In this document: in pieces, positions 57,502 through 64,000 of the stretch
How positions within the stretch are numbered: position 1 is the stretch's first letter
How the letters are laid out: every line of letters begins with the position of its first letter
Source: Robiginitomaculum sp.
Lineage (GTDB): Bacteria > Pseudomonadota > Alphaproteobacteria > Caulobacterales > Maricaulaceae
DNA length: 64,000 bases
Direction of reading: 5' to 3'
Assembly: GCA_021776615.1 (NCBI GenBank)
Contig: JAJFFO010000006.1
Coordinates: forward strand, 20,362-84,361
Made by a program: the position numbers and the translations under genes
Notes under the pieces: model-generated
Told to the model about the DNA's origin: nothing
Databases searched by the model: none
The model's input: only the letters and a program-made list of their open reading frames with translations

Positions 57502-58631
57502 GATTTCGGCCCTTTTTTTCCGCTGCCGCTTTTTGGTTGTGCCATGGCTGCGCCTTCATCCAACGGCCAGCGCGGCCGCGCGTGAATGGCCAGATCATTG
57601 CAATGCCCGGCGCGCAGGCGCAAGGCCCCGGCAAAAGCGATCATTGCTCCATTGTCGGTGCACAGGCGCATTGGCGGCGCGCAAAAACCAAAGCCTTTGG
57701 CCTTTGCCGCCGCCTGTAACTGGCCGCGTAAGAAGGTATTGGCGGCAACGCCGCCGGCGACCACAAAGGCCTTTGCACCGTGTTTGGCGGCAAAAATATC
57801 CATGGCATTATTGGCGCGATCTATCAGCACATCCGCCGCCGCGGTTTGAAACCCGGCGGCGAGGTCAGCGCGGGCGCTTTCGTCCTTTTGCGGTAATTCT
57901 TCCCACGTGCGGCGTACCGCGCTTTTTAAGCCAGCGAAGGAAAAGTCGCAGCCCGGCTTGCCCTTTAGCGGTCTTGGCAAGGTGAAACGCAGCGCATCAC
58001 CCGCTAACGCGGCACGTTCCAAAGCCGGGCCACCGGGATAGCCCAATCCCATAATTTTCGCGCTTTTATCGAAAGCTTCACCCACGGCATCATCCATGGT
58101 CGAGCCAAGGCGGGTGTATTTTCCAACGCCTTCAACGCTTAGCAATTGCGTGTGCCCACCAGAGACCAGCAGCAGCAGATAGGGAAATTCCAGCTTCTGC
58201 GTCTGACCCTCTTGCAAAAGCGGGCTGAGCGCGTGGCCCTCAAGATGATTAACCGCCACAAATGGAAGGTCATGGGCCAGGGCAATGGCTTTGGCGCTCA
58301 TCATGCCGACCATAACTCCGCCAACCAGTCCTGGGCCGGTGGTCGCGGCAATGCCGTCCAATTGCGCAAAGTCTGTTTCGGCCTCGGCCAAGGTGTGGCT
58401 GATCAGTCGGTCCAATATGCCCACATGGGCGCGGGCGGCTATCTCCGGCACCACGCCGCCATAAAGCGCGTGCTCGTCAATCTGGCTATAGACCTGATCC
58501 GACAAAATTTGGGCATTGTCATTCTGATCGAGGCGCACAATCGCCGCCGCGGTTTCATCGCAGCTGGTTTCCAGTCCAAGAATGGTCAGCGGGCGCGCTT
58601 GCGCCGGGGCATCATAGGAGCGTATTTGCAT
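57498..58631 (-). CDS. tsaD: tRNA N6-adenosine threonylcarbamoyltransferase
   Basis: 377 residues of the Kae1/TsaD family. [14 protein letters not shown] near the start, the metal-binding NHLEGHALS (about 117-125), VSGGHTQL and [10 protein letters not shown] are conserved. It makes t6A at position 37 of ANN-decoding tRNAs, with TsaB/C/E. ATG 58631 is preferred; a frame extension to 58667 would overlap the start of hemC. Confidence 0.96.
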   Translation of the reverse strand: MQIRSYDAPAQARPLTILGLETSCDETAAAIVRLDQNDNAQILSDQVYSQIDEHALYGGVVPEIAARAHVGILDRLISHTLAEAETDFAQLDGIAATTGPGLVGGVMVGMMSAKAIALAHDLPFVAVNHLEGHALSPLLQEGQTQKLEFPYLLLLVSGGHTQLLSVEGVGKYTRLGSTMDDAVGEAFDKSAKIMGLGYPGGPALERAALAGDALRFTLPRPLKGKPGCDFSFAGLKSAVRRTWEELPQKDESARADLAAGFQTAAADVLIDRANNAMDIFAAKHGAKAFVVAGGVAANTFLRGQLQAAAKAKGFGFCAPPMRLCTDNGAMIAFAGALRLRAGHCNDLAIHARPRWPLDEGAAMAQPKSGSGKKGPKS

Positions 58632-58658
58632 AAAAGGATCGATAGCCCCCGGAGCAGT

Positions 58659-59615
58659 ATGTTGCAAGCAATCTTGAAACTTGGATCGCGCGGATCACCG
58701 TTGGCCCTGGCACAAAGCCGTTTGACGCGAAAATTACTGGCCGCTGATTTGGGGGTTGCGGACGCGGATGAGGCCAAAGTGGCCTTCCCGATATCGCGCA
58801 TTACCACGAGTGGTGACCGGATTACTGATCGGCGCTTGATTGAAGCCGGTGGCAAAGGCCTGTTCACCAAAGAGGTCGAACAGGCCTTGCTGGACGGTGA
58901 TATTGATGTGGCAGTGCACTCGATGAAAGATGTACCGACGCAAGCCCCGGACGGGCTGTTAATGGCCGGGTTTTTGCCGCGCGAAGACCCACGCGAGGCG
59001 CTGATCTCCAACGGAGCGAAAACCTTGAACGCGCTGCCCAAAGGCGCCCGCATTGGCACCGCATCCTTGCGCCGTCAGGCACAGGTGCAGCGCCTCAGGC
59101 CCGATTGCGTGGTCGAAACCTTGCGCGGCAATGTGGGCACACGGTTGGAGAAAATTACCAGTGGCGCTTTCGATGCCACTTTTCTCGCATTGGCGGGCAT
59201 TAAAAGATTGGGAATTGAAGATAAGGCCAGTGGCATTCTCAGTGTTGAAGAAATGCTACCCGCCCCGGCACAGGGCGCGATCGGTCTGCAAATTCGCCAT
59301 GGCGATGACAAGGCGGCCCGTATGTTAACGCCATTGCTGTGTACGCAAACGGCCATTGCCCTTGCCGCCGAGCGGGCTTTTCTGGCGGCCCTCGATGGGT
59401 CGTGCCGCACGCCCATAGCGGCGCTGGCGCAAGTTGAAAATAATGCGCTGCGTTTTCGCGGCGCGGTCTACGCGGTGGACGGGACGCAAAACTGGACATG
59501 CGACGAAAAGATTGTTTTGCACGTTGACCCCATAGAAACCGCAATGAAGCTGGGGCGCAAACACGGGCTTAGCATTGCCAAGGCGGCGGGAGAGGAAATC
59601 AGATGGGAGAAATAG
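58659..59615 (+). CDS. hemC: hydroxymethylbilane synthase (porphobilinogen deaminase)
   Basis: 318 residues. KLGSRGSPLALAQ at the start, HSMKDVPT, LRRQAQ and the cofactor cysteine in DGSCRTPIAALA (about 250) are present. It builds hydroxymethylbilane from four porphobilinogens. The start has GGAG 4 nt upstream; the 27-bp gap to tsaD implies that promoters overlap coding DNA. It overlaps hemD by 13 nt. Confidence 0.97.
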   Translation: MLQAILKLGSRGSPLALAQSRLTRKLLAADLGVADADEAKVAFPISRITTSGDRITDRRLIEAGGKGLFTKEVEQALLDGDIDVAVHSMKDVPTQAPDGLLMAGFLPREDPREALISNGAKTLNALPKGARIGTASLRRQAQVQRLRPDCVVETLRGNVGTRLEKITSGAFDATFLALAGIKRLGIEDKASGILSVEEMLPAPAQGAIGLQIRHGDDKAARMLTPLLCTQTAIALAAERAFLAALDGSCRTPIAALAQVENNALRFRGAVYAVDGTQNWTCDEKIVLHVDPIETAMKLGRKHGLSIAKAAGEEIRWEK

Positions 59616-60328
59616 GTCCACGCGACCTTCCTGTTTTGATCACCCGCACCGCGCCCGGGGCGGCGCAAACCGGCGCTCGCCTTAGCGCACTGGGTTATGT
59701 CCCCATTATCGCTCCCATGCTGGTGGTGACGTCGACGCGCCAGCCCGTGCCAGCTCTTGATGGCGTGCAGGCCCTGATCGCCACTAGCGCCCACGGGGTA
59801 AGGGCGATGGCGACGCTGCCGGACGCGAAAAACCTGCCGCTATTTTGCCTGTCGGGTGCCAGTGCCAATGCGGCCACAGAATTGGGGTTGGCGCCGCGAA
59901 TTTGCGATGGCGGCGGACAACAATTGGCTGACTTTGTGATCAAGGCCCTGTCGCCAAAGCGCGGCGCCATAATGTGGGTGCGGGGTGCGCATTTCGCCTT
60001 TGATATGGCAGCAAAACTGACCACGACAGGCTTTGAGGTTCATGCTTGGGAAGCCTATACCGCTAATGCGCAGCACATGCTTGGCGATATGGCGGAGCGG
60101 GCATTACGCACCGCCTCGATAAAAGCGGTGCTATTTCATTCAGCGCGCGGTGCGGCTGTATTTGCTGATATTACCGCCGGTCTTGGCGTAGAATTGCGGG
60201 CCATTAAGGCCATCGCCATAAGTGAACAGGCGGCAAAACCCATAGCGGATGCGGGGTTTGGGCTCGTATGCCATGCCGCGCAGTCGACTGAAGAAGCACT
60301 GATGCGTTGCGTGCAGCAGCATATTTAA
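59603..60328 (+). CDS. hemD: uroporphyrinogen-III synthase
   Basis: 241 residues, a poorly conserved family. LITRTAPGAAQTGARL at the start, LIATSAHGVRAM (about 53) and the FHSARGAAVFADI stretch (about 175) fit HemD. It closes hydroxymethylbilane with inversion of ring D to uroporphyrinogen III. The position directly after hemC, with 13 nt overlap, makes the call firm. Confidence 0.92.
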   Translation: MGEIGPRDLPVLITRTAPGAAQTGARLSALGYVPIIAPMLVVTSTRQPVPALDGVQALIATSAHGVRAMATLPDAKNLPLFCLSGASANAATELGLAPRICDGGGQQLADFVIKALSPKRGAIMWVRGAHFAFDMAAKLTTTGFEVHAWEAYTANAQHMLGDMAERALRTASIKAVLFHSARGAAVFADITAGLGVELRAIKAIAISEQAAKPIADAGFGLVCHAAQSTEEALMRCVQQHI

Positions 60329-60422
60329 TCGCCGTGAATTTATGAGCTTGCGACAAATTTACCCTTTTAGCCGCCCTGTTCACCACTTACATTATTGATT
60401 CTAAAAACCACTGGGTTCTGTA

Positions 60423-61709
60423 ATGAGCGACGATAACAAAACTGACAATGCCGAAGAGCCGATTGATGTCGAGTTCGAAACCATGGAAACCGAGCGCAAT
60501 GCCGGGGCGACCAAACGTGGCGACGTAAAACCAAAACCGGCAGGTGGCGGCGCGACGATCATTTTTGCTTTGGTTATCGTCATTATTATCATGGCTTTGG
60601 CTGGCTGGTTTTTTGTGTTCAAAAGCGCCGGACAAGGCAAAGAGGGTAGTGAAGCGCCGCAAATCGCGACGCTAACTTCGAGGCTGGCGGATTTGCAAAG
60701 CGCCCTGAATACCGTGGAGCAAAAACAGAAGGATGGCGAAACTGCCGACGCGACCATGGCGGCCCGCGTGACGGCGCTTGAACAGGCAGATTCTGCCAAT
60801 CAGCCAAACGACCAGCAAGTCGCCGATTTGCAGACCCGAATGATGGCATTGGAAAGCGCACTGCCAATACCCGCCTTTGATCCGGCTATTATTGCCGGTC
60901 TTGGCGCTAGGCTCGACGATTTGGAGCGCCAAGCGCGAAGTGTGGTTTCTGGCGTTGGTCCTGACGATGCAAGCGTGCCAGCAGCAGTGCTGCAAGCCTT
61001 GCAAGCGCGCATTGCGGTTTTGGAAGCTGCCGCCTCTGATCCGGTACTGGACATGCAATCCAGCGCGCGGTTTAGCGGCTTGGAGGACGCTTTGGCGCAA
61101 TTACAAAGCCGAATTGTTGCGTTGGAAGAACAAAGTCAAAGCGAAGGGACGGGTCTTCAAAACGGCTTGGCCCTTGGCATTTTAACGCTCGATAATGCGG
61201 CGCAAAATGGCTCCCCTTTTGCCGCTGAATGGCTGGCGCTGGCCACCCTTTTGCCGACGAATGCGGACATAATCGTGCTCGAAAGATTGTCGCAAACCGG
61301 CGTACCCAGCCGCTCATCATTGGCGCGCCGCTTTGCCGACGAGGCGGAACGTATTCGCGCCGCGCAAATAGAAGCGCAAATAGAAGTACCCAAAGCCAGC
61401 GATGCGCCGCCGAAGCCGGGCATGTTGGCGCGCGCTAAAAACGCCCTTGGTGGGCTGGTCAGTGTTCGCCGTGTTGGTGATCCGGCGAACGGCCCAGCGA
61501 CAGGGGTAGAGAGCATTTTGATGCAAACACAGGCGGCGTTGGATGATGATGATCTTGGTGCGGCGGTGAAGATATTGTCGGGCTTGCAAGGAGATACGCT
61601 GGCGGCGGCACAAAACTGGCTAACCCAGGCCAATGCCCGTCTTACTGTCGAGCAAAGCCTTAACCGACTTAAATTGCTGGCCAGCACGGCAGCGGAGGTC
61701 AACCCATGA
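60423..61709 (+). CDS. mitofilin-like (alphaproteobacterial Mic60) inner membrane protein
   Basis: 428 residues. An acidic cytoplasmic N-terminus (1-45), one membrane helix (about 42-66), then a long periplasmic coiled coil (about 80-250, LADLQSALNTVEQKQKD, RMMALESALP) and a C-terminal mitofilin-like domain. LPTNADIIVLERLSQTGVPSRSSLARRF (about 277-304, by position) is the mitofilin signature. Alphaproteobacterial homologues of mitochondrial Mic60 lie in this same hemC-hemD-hemY neighbourhood, and are linked to intracytoplasmic membrane shape. It overlaps hemY by 4 nt. Confidence 0.85.
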   Translation: MSDDNKTDNAEEPIDVEFETMETERNAGATKRGDVKPKPAGGGATIIFALVIVIIIMALAGWFFVFKSAGQGKEGSEAPQIATLTSRLADLQSALNTVEQKQKDGETADATMAARVTALEQADSANQPNDQQVADLQTRMMALESALPIPAFDPAIIAGLGARLDDLERQARSVVSGVGPDDASVPAAVLQALQARIAVLEAAASDPVLDMQSSARFSGLEDALAQLQSRIVALEEQSQSEGTGLQNGLALGILTLDNAAQNGSPFAAEWLALATLLPTNADIIVLERLSQTGVPSRSSLARRFADEAERIRAAQIEAQIEVPKASDAPPKPGMLARAKNALGGLVSVRRVGDPANGPATGVESILMQTQAALDDDDLGAAVKILSGLQGDTLAAAQNWLTQANARLTVEQSLNRLKLLASTAAEVNP

Positions 61710-63424
61710 TCCGTTTAGCATTTTATCTTGGCATCGCTTTGGTGATTGGTGCGTTTGCCTTTTGGTTGGCGGCGCATCCCGGGCAGGTGGCTATTGATGC
61801 CTTTGGCTTTGAAATTCGCACCAGCGCCGCTGCGGCTATTGTGCTGTTGCTGCTGCTAACCTTTGGCTTAGCGTTTTCATGGCGCGGCATTGCTTGGCTT
61901 ATCGAAATGCCGGGTCGGTTACGCCGCGCGCACGAACAATCACGCCGCGATAAAGGTTATGACGCGCTTGAGTTGGCGGTTATTGCCGCCGCCTCTGGCG
62001 ATGCACGCGGGGCCGTAAAAAATGCAGAGCGGGTAAAGGCGCTGCTCGACCGCCCGGCACTTTCCGGCTTGTTGGCCGCCCGTGCTGCCGAAGCTGCGGG
62101 CGATATTGCCGGGGCGGAGCGTCAATATCAGACTTTGCTGGATGATAAACGCACCGCCTTGGCGGCAAGGCGTGGCTTGGTGCGGTCGGCTTTGGAGCGG
62201 CGTGATTTTCCTGCGGCAATTGCCGAGGCCACCGCCGCCTTTGACGCCGAGCCAAATGCCAAATGGGCGTTTGAGGCCTTGTTTGACGCGCAAGTGGCGG
62301 CCCGCGAATGGTCGGAAGCGGTCGCGGCGCTGTCGCGCGGTGAAAAACGCGGCCACATTGTACCATTGGCGGCCAAGCGCCGCCGCGCGGTTTTATTGGC
62401 GGCGGAAGCGGCGAAAGCAGAAGCGCGCAATGCGCCGGATGAAGCCCGTCGTTTGGCGGAAAAAGCGGTTTCCTCTGCGCCCGGATTTGCCCCGGCGGCA
62501 GCCTTGGCCGCACGGTTGTTGGTGGCGGCGGGCAAGGGGTGGCGCGCTGCCGGATTGTTGGAAGATGCGTGGGCGGCCAAGCCGCACCCGGCGTTGGCGC
62601 TGGCCTATCGTGACCTCAAAGACGATGAACGCCCGGCGGCCCGAACCAAGCGATTGCGCGGTTTGGTTGAATTGAACGCGGACCACCGTGAGAGCGCCGT
62701 ATTGCGCGCCGAAATTGCGTTGAGCGAGGATGATATTGCCGATGCCCGCGCCGCGCTTGAACCGGTTTTGGATGAGGAAAACCCACCGTCCTCGCGGTTG
62801 TGCACATTAATGAGTCAAATTGAACGCGCGGCGCAAAACAAAAAAGAAGCCAATGCATGGCTGACCCGTTCACTTTCGGCGCCGAGTGAACCGGATTGGT
62901 CGGACCTTGACCCGGAAGGCCCGGCATTTGGCTATCTTGACGAAGATTGGGCGCGTCTGGTGTATTCTTATGGCGATGCGGGCGAGCTAATTCACCCGCG
63001 CCATGAACGTTTTGAGCGCACTTCGTTTGGCGCGGCGCAGGCATTGTATTTGCAAGCGCCCGAAGAAGATGTCAGCGCCGATACAGAAGAAGGCGCCGTA
63101 CCCGAGGCCGTCATTAGCTTAACCGAATTGCCACAAGGTGAGGCCGCAAAAGTGCTCGATGATGCGCCATTGCCGCCCGCTCCCAAACGCGCGCGGCGCA
63201 AGGCAGCGCCCAAACGTCGCCCCAAAAAGGCCAAGGTAAAACCGGACGAGGCGGACGCAAAAGACGAAGCGCCCAAACCAATGGCATCGCCCAGCCCGGA
63301 TCTTGATGTTGCTGGTTTTCCGCGCCAGCCCGACGATCCCGGGCCCTTGCCGGGCGGAGAGGCCGAGGAAAATATTGTTGTTGATGAAGCCGACGCCCAA
63401 GCGCGCAAACGTGAAGTGCATTAG
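61706..63424 (+). CDS. hemY: HemY-family inner membrane TPR protein
   Basis: 572 residues. Two N-terminal membrane segments (about 1-20 and 40-60) with HPGQVAIDAFGFEIRTSAAAAI between them (by position), then TPR-like helical repeats (about 85-400), typical of proteobacterial HemY. The last 90 residues are Lys/Ala/Pro-rich and acidic, low complexity. The role in heme synthesis is genetic only: no catalytic motif, and it is unrelated to the protoporphyrinogen oxidase also called HemY. Last gene of the block. Confidence 0.9.
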   Translation: MIRLAFYLGIALVIGAFAFWLAAHPGQVAIDAFGFEIRTSAAAAIVLLLLLTFGLAFSWRGIAWLIEMPGRLRRAHEQSRRDKGYDALELAVIAAASGDARGAVKNAERVKALLDRPALSGLLAARAAEAAGDIAGAERQYQTLLDDKRTALAARRGLVRSALERRDFPAAIAEATAAFDAEPNAKWAFEALFDAQVAAREWSEAVAALSRGEKRGHIVPLAAKRRRAVLLAAEAAKAEARNAPDEARRLAEKAVSSAPGFAPAAALAARLLVAAGKGWRAAGLLEDAWAAKPHPALALAYRDLKDDERPAARTKRLRGLVELNADHRESAVLRAEIALSEDDIADARAALEPVLDEENPPSSRLCTLMSQIERAAQNKKEANAWLTRSLSAPSEPDWSDLDPEGPAFGYLDEDWARLVYSYGDAGELIHPRHERFERTSFGAAQALYLQAPEEDVSADTEEGAVPEAVISLTELPQGEAAKVLDDAPLPPAPKRARRKAAPKRRPKKAKVKPDEADAKDEAPKPMASPSPDLDVAGFPRQPDDPGPLPGGEAEENIVVDEADAQARKREVH

Positions 63425-63507
63425 CGCGATCTTTGTCGGTGTAAATCTATGCGCCGCACCCTTGCCCGCCGGGTAGCAAGCAGATAGCTTGCGCGCCCAT
63501 CCAAGGA

Positions 63508-63526
63508 GGCTTTCATAGCGAAAGCC
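63508..63526. repeat. perfect hairpin upstream of tRNA-Thr
   Basis: GGCTTTC (63508-63514) pairs with GAAAGCC (63520-63526) around a 5-nt loop, 7 nt before the tRNA. A second hairpin GCAAGC-AGATA-GCTTGC lies at 63476-63492. No T tract follows, so a processing or regulatory role is as likely as termination. Confidence 0.5.
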
Positions 63527-63533
63527 ATTCAGG

Positions 63534-63609
63534 GCCGCATTAGCTCAGTTGGTAGAGCACGTCATTCGTAATGACGGGGTCAGGTGTTCGAATCACCTAT
63601 GCGGCACCA
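63534..63609 (+). tRNA. tRNA-Thr (anticodon CGT)
   Basis: 76 nt with CCA encoded. Acceptor GCCGCAT/ATGCGGC, D-arm GCTC...GAGC, anticodon stem CGTCA/TGACG with loop TTCGTAA (anticodon CGT reads ACG), T-arm AGGTG-TTCGAAT-CACCT, and discriminator A. All stems pair perfectly. The 3' half overlaps the recombinase gene on the opposite strand. Confidence 0.97.
63593..63609. other. candidate attachment site (attL-like) in the tRNA-Thr 3' end
   Basis: The last 17 bases of the tRNA are also the end of the recombinase gene on the opposite strand. This is the layout produced when an element integrates at a tRNA 3' end and carries a copy that restores it. The matching repeat at the other end would be outside the window. 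Confidence 0.5.
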
Positions 63610-64000
63610 TCATATTTTTTTGACCGGAAATCACCCCTAAAGCATTGAAGGGTAAGGTGGTTTTTGGAGATCTAAATCCACTTTCAAGGCAATACACCAA
63701 ATGCTCTGAAAACGCCAATTCCAGCACCGTTCTTCGTAAATCAAACTGTCCAACATCCCATATTTTATAAGGGTTTGAGAGGAAGGTCATGGCGAGTTCA
63801 AACAATTTCTCGAAGGGGTATTTTGACTGGGGCTGTACCTGCGCATTTTCTTCTGCCACAAGCCTGTCTCGATCAAGCTGATCAATGCGGGTTTCATAGG
63901 CCTCTATGACCCGTAAATTTCTGGTGCGCATAATGTTTTCAACCAGTTCCTTGATCTCTTTTTCAATTTTTAATGCTTCCTCTTTGAATCCATTAGCAAT
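63593..64000 (-). CDS. C-terminal part of a serine recombinase-like protein (5' partial)
   Basis: 135 codons visible, open to the right edge, so the N-terminal catalytic domain is outside the window. The upstream part is a charged coiled coil (EEALKIEKEIKELVEN then VIEAYETRIDQLDRD). The C-terminal FLSNPYKIWDVGQFDLRRTVLELAF and PFNALG stretch (about 75-130, by position) is the C-terminal region of large serine recombinases of alphaproteobacteria. The last residues VPHR and the TGA stop are encoded by the tRNA-Thr 3' end. Base composition is AT-richer than the host genes. Confidence 0.75.
   Translation of the reverse strand: MANGFKEEALKIEKEIKELVENIMRTRNLRVIEAYETRIDQLDRDRLVAEENAQVQPQSKYPFEKLFELAMTFLSNPYKIWDVGQFDLRRTVLELAFSEHLVYCLESGFRSPKTTLPFNALGVISGQKNMMVPHR

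Overview
The window is chromosomal DNA from an alphaproteobacterium. Evidence for this is the set of characteristic neighbours: DUF2093, DUF4170, ELM1-family and DUF1428 proteins, a hemC-hemD-mitofilin-hemY block, a PuuD-type urate oxidase, a DnaX without the usual zinc cysteines, and a 6S RNA between zapA and the 5-formyl-THF cyclo-ligase gene. Coding density is very high. Many genes overlap by 1-14 nt (ATGA, GTGA and TAATG junctions), so most regions read as translationally coupled operons. I cannot place the organism below class level with confidence.

Layout. 1-6.5 kb: the end of an FtsX-type permease gene, a Bax-inhibitor-1 family membrane protein, DUF2093, an M23 peptidase, and a minus-strand lipid A/Kdo operon (DUF374 acyltransferase, waaA, lpxK, LpxL/HtrB-type acyltransferase). 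6.6-12 kb: a tyrosine-phosphatase-like protein, a dipeptide epimerase, and a four-gene MlaE/F/D-lipoprotein transporter operon. 12-12.5 kb: the only non-coding stretch above 300 bp, filled with short dispersed palindromic repeats. 12.5-17.1 kb: a minus-strand operon of PmbA, CysQ-like phosphatase, DUF4170 and an MsbA-like exporter, with a MAPEG protein upstream. 17.3-23 kb: ychF, DUF1428, a glycosyltransferase plus acetyltransferase pair, a fatty acid desaturase, and an unrecognised AT-richer membrane protein preceded by an orphan terminator. 23-32.4 kb: carB, a lipoprotein-type methyltransferase, greA, an ELM1 protein, trxB, an orphan lipoprotein, and the cyclo-ligase/6S RNA/zapA group. 32.5-36.4 kb: gap-pgk-fba (class I aldolase) and a secreted NTF2-like protein.

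36.5-47 kb is a purine catabolism cluster of ten genes in two divergent operons. It covers guanine to xanthine (guaD), xanthine to urate (xdhA, xdhB, xdhC), urate to hydroxyisourate (puuD), then uraH, uraD, puuE, alc and allA, ending at glyoxylate and urea. No transporter, urease or regulator is present. 47-50.2 kb: yebC, ybaB, dnaX and the SRP RNA. 50.4-55.2 kb: a MacA/MacB/TolC-type tripartite exporter whose adaptor has an unusual insertion. 55-63.4 kb: a CNT nucleoside transporter, gpsA, tsaD and the heme block.

The right edge (63.5-64 kb) is a tRNA-Thr(CGT) gene. The 3' end of a serine-recombinase-like gene runs head-on into it, and the recombinase stop codon lies inside the tRNA. This looks like the left boundary of an integrated mobile element that continues past the window. 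The most interesting leads are this junction, the unrecognised membrane protein with its orphan terminator, the insertion in MacA, and the Mic60-like protein in the heme operon.
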